Shown one piece after another: positions 25,174 to 33,341 of a stretch of DNA of 64,000 nt. The position numbers and the translations under genes were made by a program. A model generated the notes under the pieces. That model made no database searches and was not told where the DNA came from. It worked only from the letters and a program-made list of their open reading frames with translations. Every line of letters begins with the position of its first letter. The stretch's first letter is position 1. This DNA is from Mycobacterium kansasii ATCC 12478 (GTDB taxonomy: Bacteria; Actinomycetota; Actinomycetes; Mycobacteriales; Mycobacteriaceae), in contig NC_022663.1 in NCBI RefSeq assembly GCF_000157895.3, positions 2,046,001-2,110,000 of the forward strand, written 5' to 3'.

Positions 25174-26400
25174 TTGGCGCAGGACACCCGGGCCTCGTTG
25201 AAGACCAGCTGGTATCTGCTCGGGCCGGCCTTCGTCGCGGCAATCGCCTACGTCGACCCCGGAAACGTCGCCGCCAACGTCAGCTCCGGCACCCAGTTCG
25301 GCTATCTACTTCTGTGGGTGATCGTCGCCGCCAACGTGATGGCCGGCGTGGTCCAATACCTGTCGGCGAAGCTGGGGCTGGTCACGGGAAACTCGCTGCC
25401 CGAGGCGATCGGCAAGCGGATGGGCCGTCCGGCCCGGCTCGCCTACTGGGCGCAGGCCGAGATCGTGGCAATGGCAACGGACGTGGCCGAGGTCATCGGC
25501 GGGGCTGTCGCGTTGCGCATCCTGTTCGACGTGCCGCTGCCCGTCGGCGGGATCATCACCGGGGTCATCTCGCTGCTGCTGTTGACGGTTCAGGACCGCC
25601 GCGGCCAGCGCCTGTTCGAACGGGTCATCACCGGTTTGCTGATGATCATCGCCGTCGGCTTCACCGCCAGTTTCTTCGTCGCGACACCACCGTCGGATGC
25701 CGTCCTGGCCGGGCTGATCCCGCGGTTCCGCGGAACCGAGAGCGTGCTCCTGGCCGCCGCCATCCTGGGCGCCACCGTCATGCCGCACGCGGTGTATCTG
25801 CATTCGGGTCTGGCCCGCGACCGCCACGGGCACCCCGAGCCGGGGCCGTTCCGGCGCCGGCTGCTGCGGGTCACCCGCTGGGACGTCGGCCTAGCGATGG
25901 TGCTCGCCGGCGGGGTGAACGCCGCCATGCTGCTGGTCGCCGCGCTCAACATGCGTGGTCGCGGCGATACGGCGTCGATCGAAGGCGCGTACGCCGCGGT
26001 GCACGCTACGCTGGGCGCGACGATCGCGGCGCTGTTTGCGATCGGATTGCTGGCGTCGGGTCTGGCGTCGGCTTCGGTGGGCGCCTACGCCGGGGCGACG
26101 ATCATGCAGGGACTGCTGCACTGGTCTGTTCCGATGGCGGTACGCCGGTTGGTCACGCTGTGCCCTGCGGTGGCGATCCTGGCAATCGGTTTCGACCCCA
26201 CCCGCACGCTGGTGCTCTCGCAGGTGGTGCTGTCGTTCGGCATACCGTTCGCGGTGCTGCCGCTGGTCCGGCTGACCAGCGACCCGGAGGTGATGGGCAG
26301 CGATACCAACCACCGCGCCACCACCGTCGTCGGCTGGGTCGTCGCAGTGATGATCAGCCTGCTCAACGCGGTGCTGATTTGCCTGACGGTGGTGGGGTAA
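25174..26400 (+). CDS. mntH: Nramp-family divalent metal (manganese) transporter
   Basis: This 408-residue protein has about eleven membrane helices. Helix 1 carries the metal-binding DPGN motif (Asp28-Asn31), and helix 6 carries MPHAVYLHSGL. It imports Mn2+ or Fe2+ with protons. TTG 25174 is the first plausible start; the frame continues upstream through GSKVGE, as in the longer M. tuberculosis annotation, so the protein may begin slightly earlier. A palindrome upstream suggests metal-responsive repression. Confidence 0.93.
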   Translation: MAQDTRASLKTSWYLLGPAFVAAIAYVDPGNVAANVSSGTQFGYLLLWVIVAANVMAGVVQYLSAKLGLVTGNSLPEAIGKRMGRPARLAYWAQAEIVAMATDVAEVIGGAVALRILFDVPLPVGGIITGVISLLLLTVQDRRGQRLFERVITGLLMIIAVGFTASFFVATPPSDAVLAGLIPRFRGTESVLLAAAILGATVMPHAVYLHSGLARDRHGHPEPGPFRRRLLRVTRWDVGLAMVLAGGVNAAMLLVAALNMRGRGDTASIEGAYAAVHATLGATIAALFAIGLLASGLASASVGAYAGATIMQGLLHWSVPMAVRRLVTLCPAVAILAIGFDPTRTLVLSQVVLSFGIPFAVLPLVRLTSDPEVMGSDTNHRATTVVGWVVAVMISLLNAVLICLTVVG

Positions 26401-26521
26401 TCGGCCTCCATCACCCCATTTTGGGATGGCCATTTCCGCAGGTGGGGCAAGATGAGTAACGTCGTCGTCCCTGAGCCCCCGGGAGGTCAGCTTTGCTACC
26501 CGGCATTCGCGTCGCGATCTC

Positions 26522-27583
26522 ATGGTGAACGCTCACCAGCCCTACTTCGCATACGGCTCCAACCTGTGCGTCCGCCAGATGGCGGCGCGCTGCCCCGACG
26601 CGGCTGATCCGCGGCCGGCGGTGCTGTCGGACCACGACTGGCTGATCAACCAGCGCGGGGTGGCCACCGTCGAGCCGTCCACCGGAAGCCAGGTACACGG
26701 GGTGCTCTGGCAGGTCTCCGACCGCGACCTGGCCACCCTGGACAGCGCCGAAGGCGTACCGGTCCGCTACCGGCGCTACCGGCGCAGCGTGCACACCGAC
26801 ACCGGACCGACGCCGGCCTGGGTGTACATCGACCACCGGGTCACTGCCGGCCCGCCCCGGCCCGGCTATCTGCCCCGCATCATCGGCGGCGCCGTCCACC
26901 ATGGGCTACCGCAACGCTGGATCGACTTTCTGCACCGCTGGGACCCCGCGCGCTGGCCGCGGGCCAACCCGCGAGCCACGTCGGAGCCTGCGCCGCAATC
27001 ACTTTCGGCGCTGTTGCGTGAGCCCGGAGTACGCGAGGTCAGCAGGCTGCGGTCGCGTTTCGGCTTTCTTGCGATCCACGGCGGCGACCTGGAAAAGATG
27101 ACCGACGTGATCGCCGAACACGCCGCCGAGGCCGCCGACGCATCGGTGTACCTCGTTCGGCATCCCGACCGATATCCGCATCACCTACCCTCGGCCCGGT
27201 TCGACCCGGCGGAGTCCGCGCGGCTCGCGGAGTTCCTGGACCACGTCGACGTCGCGGTCTCGCTGCACGGCTACGGTCGCATCGGGCGGGAAACGCAGCT
27301 GCTGGCCGGGGGCGGAAACCGCGCGCTGGCCGCCCACCTTGCCCGGCACCTCCAGCTGCCCGGCTACCAGGTGGTCACCGATCTGGAGGCCATTCCGTTG
27401 GAGCTGCGCGGCCTGCATTCCGGCAATCCGGTCAACCGGATACGCGGCGGCGGAACCCAACTGGAGCTGTCGGCGCGCGTGCGGGGGCTCAGCCCGCGCA
27501 GTCCCCTGCCGGGAGCCGACGGCCTGTCCCCGGTCACCGCGGCGCTGGTGGGGGGACTGGTGGCCGCGGCGCGTTCCTGGTAA
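26522..27583 (+). CDS. Fusion of gamma-glutamylcyclotransferase-like and poly-gamma-glutamate-hydrolase-like domains (Rv0923c-like)
   Basis: The protein has 353 residues from ATG 26522. Residues ~6-125 have YFAYGSNL, the signature of gamma-glutamylcyclotransferase/AIG2 folds, plus VHGVLWQV and LDSAEG. Residues ~170-350 have FGFLAIHGGDLEKMTDVIA, SLHGYG and LHSGNPVNR, matching the phage-type poly-gamma-glutamate hydrolase family (DUF867), a zinc peptidase fold. Both domain types act on gamma-glutamyl linkages, which makes the fusion chemically coherent. The substrate in mycobacteria is unknown; gamma-glutamyl peptides or cell-wall poly-glutamate are candidates. Confidence 0.75.
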   Translation: MVNAHQPYFAYGSNLCVRQMAARCPDAADPRPAVLSDHDWLINQRGVATVEPSTGSQVHGVLWQVSDRDLATLDSAEGVPVRYRRYRRSVHTDTGPTPAWVYIDHRVTAGPPRPGYLPRIIGGAVHHGLPQRWIDFLHRWDPARWPRANPRATSEPAPQSLSALLREPGVREVSRLRSRFGFLAIHGGDLEKMTDVIAEHAAEAADASVYLVRHPDRYPHHLPSARFDPAESARLAEFLDHVDVAVSLHGYGRIGRETQLLAGGGNRALAAHLARHLQLPGYQVVTDLEAIPLELRGLHSGNPVNRIRGGGTQLELSARVRGLSPRSPLPGADGLSPVTAALVGGLVAAARSW

Positions 27584-27612
27584 GTGTCGTTGCGGGTGAA
27601 CGGAGGTTGTTG

Positions 27613-28431
27613 GTGGCCAAGGACTTTCGCTTCGGACTCAGCGTTCGCTTCATCAAATCGCGGTCCGCGCTGCAGGAGAAGGTGCGGCGGGCCGAAGATC
27701 TCGGGTTCGACGTCCTGTGTGTGCCCGATCATCTCGGCGCGGCGGCGCCCTTTCCGACGCTGACCGCGGCGGCCATGGTCACCACGAGAATCCGGCTGAG
27801 CATGTACGTGCTCAATGCCGCGTTCTACAAGCCGGCCCTGCTCGGTCGCGAGGTCGAGGCGCTGGACCTGCTCAGCGACCACCGGCTCGAGGTAGGCCTG
27901 GGCACCGGTTACGTCCGCGAGGAGTTCGAGGCCGCCGAGTTGCCCTACCCCAGCGCCGGAGCGCGGGTCGACTATCTCGAACACATGACGGCCTACCTCA
28001 AAGAACATCATCCTGAGGTTCCGATTCTGATCGCCGGAAACGGCGACCGGGTGATGACGCTGGCCGCCCGGCACGCCGACATCGTCGGACTGACGGGCGC
28101 CAGGGTTCACGACGCCGAAGACCCGCTGGCCGAGCGGATCGAGTTCGTCCGCAAGGCCGCCGGCGAGCGGTTCGATGCGCTCGAACTGAACCTGGCGATC
28201 ACGGCGGTGCCGCCCGAGGGTGAGCGCATCCCGAATCTGGCGCTGACGCGCAGGTACACGCCCGGTTTGTCCGACGAGGAAATACTGGCGCTGCACTCGG
28301 TTCTCAGCGGGTCACCGCGGGAGATCGCCGACACGTTGGGCGGATATCGCGACAGGTATGGCGTGACGTCGTTCACCGTGCAGGACAGTCACATGGACAA
28401 CTTCGCGAAGGTGATAGCGGAACTACGCTGA
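27613..28431 (+). CDS. LLM-class F420-dependent oxidoreductase
   Basis: The protein has 272 residues from GTG 27613, placed 6 bp after CGGAGG; a TTG at 27607 would leave no spacing. TIM-barrel features include FRFGLSVRF, VPDHLGAAAPFPTL, LEVGLGTGYVREEFEAA and PILIAGNGDRVM. HSVLSGSPREIADTL near the C-terminus is the typical substrate-lid helix. It probably uses coenzyme F420; the substrate is unknown. It is separated by 41 bp from the convergent vapC gene. Confidence 0.85.
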   Translation: MAKDFRFGLSVRFIKSRSALQEKVRRAEDLGFDVLCVPDHLGAAAPFPTLTAAAMVTTRIRLSMYVLNAAFYKPALLGREVEALDLLSDHRLEVGLGTGYVREEFEAAELPYPSAGARVDYLEHMTAYLKEHHPEVPILIAGNGDRVMTLAARHADIVGLTGARVHDAEDPLAERIEFVRKAAGERFDALELNLAITAVPPEGERIPNLALTRRYTPGLSDEEILALHSVLSGSPREIADTLGGYRDRYGVTSFTVQDSHMDNFAKVIAELR

Positions 28432-28472
28432 ACGGTTCGTGGCGAGCTTCGGACCAGCAGGCGCCACCGGGT

Positions 28473-28874
28473 TCAGCAGTACTGCACGATGCCCAGGCCG
28501 TCGATGCGCCGGAAATCCGCCACGTTCGCGGTAAGGATCGGGATACCCAAACGCAAACTCGTACAACCGATCCACAGGTCATTGCTGCCAATCAGTTCGC
28601 CGCGGCGACGCAACTCACGCACGATTCTCGCGTAGGTAAACGCGATCTGATCATCCACCTGAACGAGGACATGGCCCTCGCGCATGGCGTTGAGGACTGG
28701 GTGCTGCGCTCCGTCGAACCCTTCGGCGAACTCGCCGAGCGCGATCGTGGAAAGGTAAAGCTCTGCGTCCGGCGAGCGTTTGAGGAATCGATGCGCAGCA
28801 CCGTCGTCGCCAGTGGATCGTTCGCGCTGCAGGTCGATCAGAAACGTCGTGTCGACGCTCACCCGCGGAGCCAT
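28473..28874 (-). CDS. VapC-family PIN-domain ribonuclease toxin
   Basis: This 133-residue PIN domain has acidic residues at Asp8 (VSVDTTFLIDL), Glu in ALGEFAEGF, Asp in GSNDLWIG and the TANVADFRRI terminus. Its 5' end overlaps the upstream antitoxin gene by 16 bp, the usual VapBC arrangement. VapC toxins cut specific RNAs (tRNA or 23S rRNA) when the antitoxin is degraded. Confidence 0.9.
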   Translation of the reverse strand: MAPRVSVDTTFLIDLQRERSTGDDGAAHRFLKRSPDAELYLSTIALGEFAEGFDGAQHPVLNAMREGHVLVQVDDQIAFTYARIVRELRRRGELIGSNDLWIGCTSLRLGIPILTANVADFRRIDGLGIVQYC

Positions 28875-29119
28875 GGATCCTCAGGTGGCGCGTCAGCGTG
28901 CTGTGCTTCATCGAGGCGCATGAGAACGTCGCCGGTAACCGTCGGTAGCTCAGCGAGCGCATCGAGAAGTGCTGCTGCCGTGGGCATTTCGTTGCGCCAA
29001 TGTGCCCGCTTGATGACCTGGGAGAACGATTCGTTGGGCGAACGCCGAGCCGCCCGAAGACGCTCATAGGCGTCGAGATCGATCGATATGGTCTTGGTGG
29101 CCACAATGCATGTATACAT
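28859..29119 (-). CDS. VapB-like antitoxin (ribbon-helix-helix type)
   Basis: This protein has up to 86 residues. TKTISIDLDAYERLRAARR is the DNA-binding ribbon-helix-helix start, and the acidic C-terminus (DEAQHADAPPEDPW) is suited to toxin binding. Two starts are possible: ATG 29119, which lies inside an 18-bp palindrome, or GTG 29104 just after it. The family alignment favours a start close to VATKTISID. The gene is translated just before vapC. Confidence 0.85.
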   Translation of the reverse strand: MYTCIVATKTISIDLDAYERLRAARRSPNESFSQVIKRAHWRNEMPTAAALLDALAELPTVTGDVLMRLDEAQHADAPPEDPWLRG

Positions 29120-29123
29120 GCAT
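29106..29123. promoter_or_regulatory. Perfect 18-bp palindrome over the VapB start (autoregulatory operator)
   Basis: ATGCATGTATACATGCAT reads the same on both strands and spans the candidate ATG of vapB. A further TGCATGCA half lies about 10 bp away. Ribbon-helix-helix antitoxins commonly bind such sites to repress their own operon. Confidence 0.7.
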
Positions 29124-29238
29124 GGGTCTGTGCATGCAACAGCCGGTCAGCCGGGAAGCGATCGCGGCAGCCCGAACGACGGGAGTACGTCGTTGTCGAA
29201 CCGGGTGAGCGCGCAGATCCGCTCGCCGGTCAGGGTGA

Positions 29239-29997
29239 GGGGCCGGCGGAGCCGTCGGAAGCGCGGTGGCTCGTGCGTTTGCTCGCGAAGGGGCCCGCGC
29301 GTTTGTGACGGGACGTCACCTCGACGGTATCGACGCGCTCGCCAACGAGATCCGCGCTGCCGGCGGGTCCGCGCAAGCGGCTCCGGTCGACGCCCTCGAC
29401 GAGCGGGCGGTGACCAACCACCTCGACGCCGTCGTCGACACGGCGGGGACGATCGATATTTCGTCAACGCCATCGGGATTCCGCAACAGGGCATGCAAGG
29501 GATCCCGCTCACCGACCTGGCGGTGGAGAGCTTCTCACTGCCGATCACCACCTATGCGCGGGCGCATTTTGTGACCGGTCGAGCCGCCGCCCGGCACATG
29601 ATCGGCCAGAAATCTGGCGTGGTCTTGATGCACACCCCGGAGCCGGCGCGGTTGGCCATACCGCTGCTGGGCGGGATGAGTCCGGCCTGGGCGGCCCATG
29701 GAAGCGCTCAACCGCGCCTTTTCGGCGGAGTGGGCGTCCTATGGGGTGCGTGCGGTGTGCCTGCGAACCACAGGCATCGAGGAAACCCCGACGATCGACG
29801 TCGTCTTCGGATTGCACGCCAGCGCGTATCACGTCACCAGCAAGGAATTCGCGGCGACCATGGCCGCCAATACCCATCGCAAACGCGCAACCACCCTGGC
29901 CGAACTCGCGCAGGCGGCGGTCTTCCTGGCCTCAGAACATGCCGCCGCGATGACCGGTACGGTTGCCAACCTTACCGGCGGAATCATCGTCGACTAG
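29239..29997 (+). pseudogene. Short-chain dehydrogenase remnant, frameshifted
   Basis: Three fragments in different frames together make most of an SDR: GAGGAVGSAVARAFAREG to DTAGTID, then FVNAIGIPQQGMQGIPL to GGMSPAWAA, then MEALNRAFSAEWASYGV to MTGTVANLTGGIIVD at the stop. The breaks are near 29462 (one base lost) and near 29697. A TGA at 29236 also cuts off the expected N-terminus. The catalytic YxxxK segment is not recognisable. It was presumably inactivated recently, since each piece is still well preserved. Confidence 0.85.
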
Positions 29998-30255
29998 GGT
30001 CGAATTGCTTTGTCAATGGCCGACTTTCACGCATTTGGTGCCGCTGCGCCGGGCCAGCCGCGCAGGGACGTCGGCAGTGTCACCGACGCCGAACTCGGGA
30101 TTGCCCACGCGTTGTGCCGGTTGGAGTGCCGAAGACCTGATCGCTGACATGAAGACGATACGAGGCGATCCTGGAGCCGCTGTTGGGCACTGTCGCAATG
30201 GATTCCGACGTCCGCGCGGCATTCGACGGATCAGCTGGTGCAGCGCGGGGTCCGG

Positions 30256-30294
30256 CGTAGCGTGCCGTCGCAGAATACGCTACGATTCGCTACG
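30256..30294 (+). promoter_or_regulatory. Promoter and iterated operator of the second VapBC module
   Basis: CGTAGCG (30256-30262) is the inverse of CGCTACG, which occurs at 30278-30284 and again at 30288-30294, exactly 10 bp apart (one helical turn). TACGAT (30281-30286) fits the mycobacterial -10 TANNNT and ends 7 bp before GTG 30294, so transcription can start at the initiation codon (leaderless). The 296-bp gap before it (29998-30293) holds only unrecognised, possibly decayed sequence. Confidence 0.55.
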
Positions 30295-30542
30295 TGGCGA
30301 AGACAATCCCCCAGCGCGACCTCCGCAACAACAACGCGAAGGTGATCGATGAGGTGGCCGCGGGTGAGACGTTCGTGGTGACGCGCAACGGCGAACCGGT
30401 GGCCGAACTTCGCCCGCTGCGGGCCGTTCGCCGCAGATTCATCACTCGCGACGAAGTCGCCGCACTGGCCAGCACAGCGGTGCGCATTGATCATCGTCAG
30501 TTCCGCGCCGACCTCGACCGGTTGATCGACCAGAGTCTGTGA
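30294..30542 (+). CDS. Phd/YefM-type VapB antitoxin
   Basis: This 82-residue protein begins VAKTIPQRDLRNNNAKVIDEV, the Phd/YefM DNA-binding fold, with GETFVVTRNGEPVAELRPL as the beta hairpin. It ends in a toxin-binding helix, ADLDRLIDQSL. The GTG start is 7 bp after a -10 element, so the mRNA is probably leaderless. It lies one base before the toxin gene. Confidence 0.9.
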   Translation: MAKTIPQRDLRNNNAKVIDEVAAGETFVVTRNGEPVAELRPLRAVRRRFITRDEVAALASTAVRIDHRQFRADLDRLIDQSL

Positions 30543-30543
30543 A

Positions 30544-30939
30544 ATGACCTCCGGCCTGTTGGACACGTCGGTCGTCATCGACTGGCACGACCCGGCGATC
30601 GTTGCCGCACTGCCCGACGAGATGGCGATCTCGGCCATTACGGTTGCCGAGTTGGCCGCCGGTCCGCTGCTGGCCACGACGCCGATCGAGGCGGCCAGAC
30701 GCCAGGCCCGATTGCAGGAGGTCGAATCGCGGCTGGAGCCCCTTCCGTTCGACGGGGCCGCCGTGCGCAGCTACGGGCTCATCGTTGCCGCCGTGGTGCA
30801 CGAAGGACGAAAACCGCGAAGCCGGTTCGCGGACATGTTAATTGCCGCGACGGCGCACGCCAATGGCTTGGATCTCTACAGTCGAAACGCCGAGGACTTC
30901 GCGGGGCTGGAGAAGCTGATCCGCGTCGTGGCGGTGTGA
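30544..30939 (+). CDS. VapC-family PIN-domain ribonuclease toxin
   Basis: This 131-residue protein has PIN-domain acidic residues at Asp7 (LLDTSVVIDW), Glu in TVAELAAG, Asp in RFADMLIAATA and the SRNAEDFAGL end. It is partnered with the Phd-type antitoxin directly upstream (TGAAATG junction). It is an RNA-cleaving toxin neutralised by complex formation. Confidence 0.92.
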   Translation: MTSGLLDTSVVIDWHDPAIVAALPDEMAISAITVAELAAGPLLATTPIEAARRQARLQEVESRLEPLPFDGAAVRSYGLIVAAVVHEGRKPRSRFADMLIAATAHANGLDLYSRNAEDFAGLEKLIRVVAV

Positions 30940-30981
30940 CTACCGATGCAGTAGGTTGGGCTGCCCTGTGCTGGCGGTGGT

Positions 30982-31074
30982 TTAGCGGGCCCGCTGGTCC
31001 GCTGCTGGCTGCGACGCCACCGGCCGAACCGCGATGGTCTTGCGTTTGGCTCCCTTTGTCGTCTTCTGTCGCAT
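30982..31074 (-). CDS. Possible 30-residue basic protein
   Basis: ATG 31074 opens a 30-codon frame beginning MRQKTTKGAKRKTIAVRP and ending at TAA, with GAAG upstream. It is strongly basic. No family is recognised, and chance cannot be excluded at this length. Confidence 0.2.
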   Translation of the reverse strand: MRQKTTKGAKRKTIAVRPVASQPAADQRAR

Positions 31075-31196
31075 ACCGAACTTCACTCATCGTGACAGGG
31101 TCGACACTTCGTATCGGCGGGTCTGGGATCGCATCAGGACGGACCGAACACCGTGGGAAAGGTTCAGCTAGGTTTAGTCAGTTAAGACGTCCCTCC

Positions 31197-31269
31197 GCCC
31201 TCGTAGCTCAGGGGATAGAGCACGGCTCTCCTAAAGCCGGTGTCGCAGGTTCGAATCCTGCCGGGGGCA
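31197..31269 (+). tRNA. tRNA-Arg (anticodon CCU)
   Basis: This 73-base gene folds as a full cloverleaf: acceptor GCCCTCG pairs with CGGGGGC, the D-arm is GCTC/GAGC, and the anticodon stem CGGCT/AGCCG encloses loop CTCCTAA with anticodon CCT. The T-arm GCAGG/CCTGC encloses TTCGAAT. The discriminator is A, and the CCA end is not fully encoded here (CACT follows). Its 3' part from 31227 is duplicated at 39357, marking an integration site. Confidence 0.97.
31227..31268 (+). repeat. attL-like 42-bp direct repeat, 3' part of tRNA-Arg
   Basis: The 42 bases from the anticodon loop through the acceptor stem are identical to 39357-39398. tRNA 3' halves are standard target sites of tyrosine integrases, and the tRNA stays intact on the left side. 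Confidence 0.85.
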
Positions 31270-31569
31270 CTCACTGTTGATGCAGGTCAGCGTTGGTTTT
31301 TTGTTGCCCGCCGACCGACCCTGGCTTGCTCTGGTCGGTGCTGTGGTCGCTGATTTATTGACATCAGATGATGTGCCGTGGCGGGCGATAGTCAATCAAG
31401 GCGCGGCGTCGAGTCGGGAAGTGATGTCGTCCAGGTCTGTCGGGAACGAGCCGCGCAGCGGTTCAGCGTTGTCACCACTGATTCGTGCTTCGACGCGCTC
31501 AACGGGACCACCAGTCTGACTACCATGCCGAACCAGGGCCCAGGCCTAGCGTAGGTAGCATAGCTTGCG

Positions 31570-31581
31570 TATCCTGCAGAC
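31570..31581 (+). promoter_or_regulatory. Leaderless-type -10 element of the RES-Xre operon
   Basis: TATCCT (31570-31575) fits TANNNT and is followed by six bases and then ATG 31582. This spacing places the transcription start at the start codon. No ribosome site is present, consistent with a leaderless message. Confidence 0.5.
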
Positions 31582-32313
31582 ATGGCTGAAATCTTGGTGG
31601 TTGAGCGCATGATCGTCGGCAGGCGTGGCACTCGCCGACTCCCGAAGAATCTGCCGTGGGACATCCCCGGACGCGATCAACTCGAGCAGGCCCTGCAGAA
31701 CGCCGGACTGGCCATCATCGCGGTCGAAAAAGTCGACGAAGCACCGTCACCGGCCGATCCCAGCTCCGATGACAAGTCTCGGTTGCGTGCCGAGTTGGAA
31801 GCTCTAGTCAATGAAGCCAACGAGTCCGAGCTTGCGCGGCTAGAGGAGGCGGTGAGCGTATCGCCCGACGACGGCCTCGATGAGCGCTTCTGGGGACCCG
31901 CGCCAGACTCGATGACCGCAGCCGAGGCAGTCGTTGCCGATCTCACCGAGCAGTTCGCGCAGCGACGCGACCTCGCTGCGAACAGCATAAGCAGAGAAGC
32001 AGCCGCCGAACTGCTAGGAATCAGCCCGCAAAGCATCACCGACAAACTCGAATCACGAAAGCTTGTCGGTATCAAGGTGGGCCGTGAATGGCGACTGCCT
32101 CGTTGGCAATTCGCCCCAGACAACACCACAGGTACCCTCCCCGAGCTGAACGTTCTACAGGCAGCCTTTCCGGGCGGACCCGTGAGCCTCTCGCGATGGA
32201 TGATGCGACCTAACCCAGAATTCGACGGGCGCACCCCGCGCGAGGAAGCGATCACCCACGGCAGCGGGTCGGTCATCAGGGTCGCGCGCAACCTGACCGC
32301 GGCCGGATGGTAA
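31582..32313 (+). CDS. Antitoxin of a RES-Xre type II system
   Basis: This 243-residue protein has a helix-turn-helix segment, SISREAAAELLGISPQSITDKL, followed by KVGREWRLPRWQF, as in excisionase/MerR-like binding domains. The C-terminal region LNVLQAAFPGGPVSLSRWM to ITHGSGSVIRVARNLTAAG resembles the toxin-binding domain of MbcA/ParS-Xre antitoxins. The first ~110 residues are acidic and of unknown role. Its stop overlaps the downstream RES-domain gene by 7 bp. Confidence 0.75.
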   Translation: MAEILVVERMIVGRRGTRRLPKNLPWDIPGRDQLEQALQNAGLAIIAVEKVDEAPSPADPSSDDKSRLRAELEALVNEANESELARLEEAVSVSPDDGLDERFWGPAPDSMTAAEAVVADLTEQFAQRRDLAANSISREAAAELLGISPQSITDKLESRKLVGIKVGREWRLPRWQFAPDNTTGTLPELNVLQAAFPGGPVSLSRWMMRPNPEFDGRTPREEAITHGSGSVIRVARNLTAAGW

Positions 32314-33020
32314 GAAAGCTCGGCCCGCCCTCACGCCCGCTACCCAAAGCGAAACGAGTCTGGAGGTGGAATCCACCGGCCGCCTCAGGGCGCTGGTGGT
32401 GGTGTCGGGTCTATCACCAAGGCAAACACGTCCCCGACGGCATTACCTTCCGGCGACATGGGCCAACGGCGCGGTTCGACCATCACCTGCCTGCGGACCC
32501 TCCGGTCGTGGACACAACGGGCCGGCGAGTCCTCTACGTCGGTGAGGACTTGGCAACTTCGGCATGCGAGGTATTCGGCGACGCGGGGATCGCCGCGATC
32601 TGCCCCAACTACCGGGTTGCCATCATCGCCCCCACCACCACGCTGGCGATGTTCAACCTTGCAGCAAAAGGCGCGGCAATGGCGATCGGCGCGCTGCCGG
32701 CCCTCGGCGACGGCAACGAAGCCCGCTCATTAACACAGCAGTGGGCCCGCGCCATCTACGAAGACCAACCCGCTGGACCCGAAATCACCGGCATTCATTA
32801 CCGATCTGGCTACAACAGCGGCCAGGCACTAGCACTATGGGACTGCGACGCCGACGTCGAAGTCGTGCGCGAAGATGGCGGCCATCAACAAGACATCGCG
32901 CTCGACAACCCACGAATTCTTCCGCGCCTGCAGGTACAGCTGCGCCGACGCCAAATCAGCATCACCACAGTGACTTCCAGCGAATGCAACGAGTGCAAGA
33001 AACTAGCACTCGCTCCCTGA
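32307..33020 (+). CDS. RES-domain toxin (NAD+-degrading)
   Basis: This 237-residue protein carries the RES family signature. Arg appears in GRWWWCRVY, the R-FDHH segment follows at about 53-58, VLYVGEDLATSACEVF provides the Tyr/Glu pair, and IHYRSGYNSGQALALWD provides the Ser. RES toxins such as MbcT degrade NAD+ and are blocked by an adjacent Xre-type antitoxin. ATG 32307 overlaps the antitoxin gene, so the two are co-translated. The C-terminal ~35 residues with ECNECKK are an extra tail. Confidence 0.82.
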   Translation: MVRKLGPPSRPLPKAKRVWRWNPPAASGRWWWCRVYHQGKHVPDGITFRRHGPTARFDHHLPADPPVVDTTGRRVLYVGEDLATSACEVFGDAGIAAICPNYRVAIIAPTTTLAMFNLAAKGAAMAIGALPALGDGNEARSLTQQWARAIYEDQPAGPEITGIHYRSGYNSGQALALWDCDADVEVVREDGGHQQDIALDNPRILPRLQVQLRRRQISITTVTSSECNECKKLALAP

Positions 33021-33341
33021 CACCACCGCTTGTAGCCTACGACGTACTCGCCGAACAGCACGGCACCCTGCCGCCGCCGAATGTACGTACATGAGGCCAA
33101 CGGCGTAGCGCCGCGCCGCGCGACCACGACGTCAAACGCCGACGCATGGGTGCAGCTCGAAACAAGCTGTTCCGCAGCATATTTCGCACGAGTTGTCGCA
33201 AACCACTCGCAGTTGGCGGCGCGGGACCCCCGACGAAATCCTGGCCCACACGCGTAAACCCGGTTCAGACCCAGGACACTGGTTGCGCTACTGCCAATCG
33301 GCGATCCCCGGGCAGCAGAGAAGGCGGCGGGCGTAGATCAA
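33021..33341. other. 321-bp gap between convergent genes; nothing confident
   Basis: This lies between the RES toxin gene and the end of a PE_PGRS gene. Plus-strand codons near 33235-33330 (DEILAHTRKPGSDPGHWLRY) look protein-like and end in a stop, possibly a remnant of an unknown gene. No terminator with a U-tract is seen. Confidence 0.35.

Noticed and set aside
23051..25243. 730-codon minus-strand frame opposite the dehydrogenase genes
   Set aside because: It has no recognisable motifs and opposes two well-supported genes.
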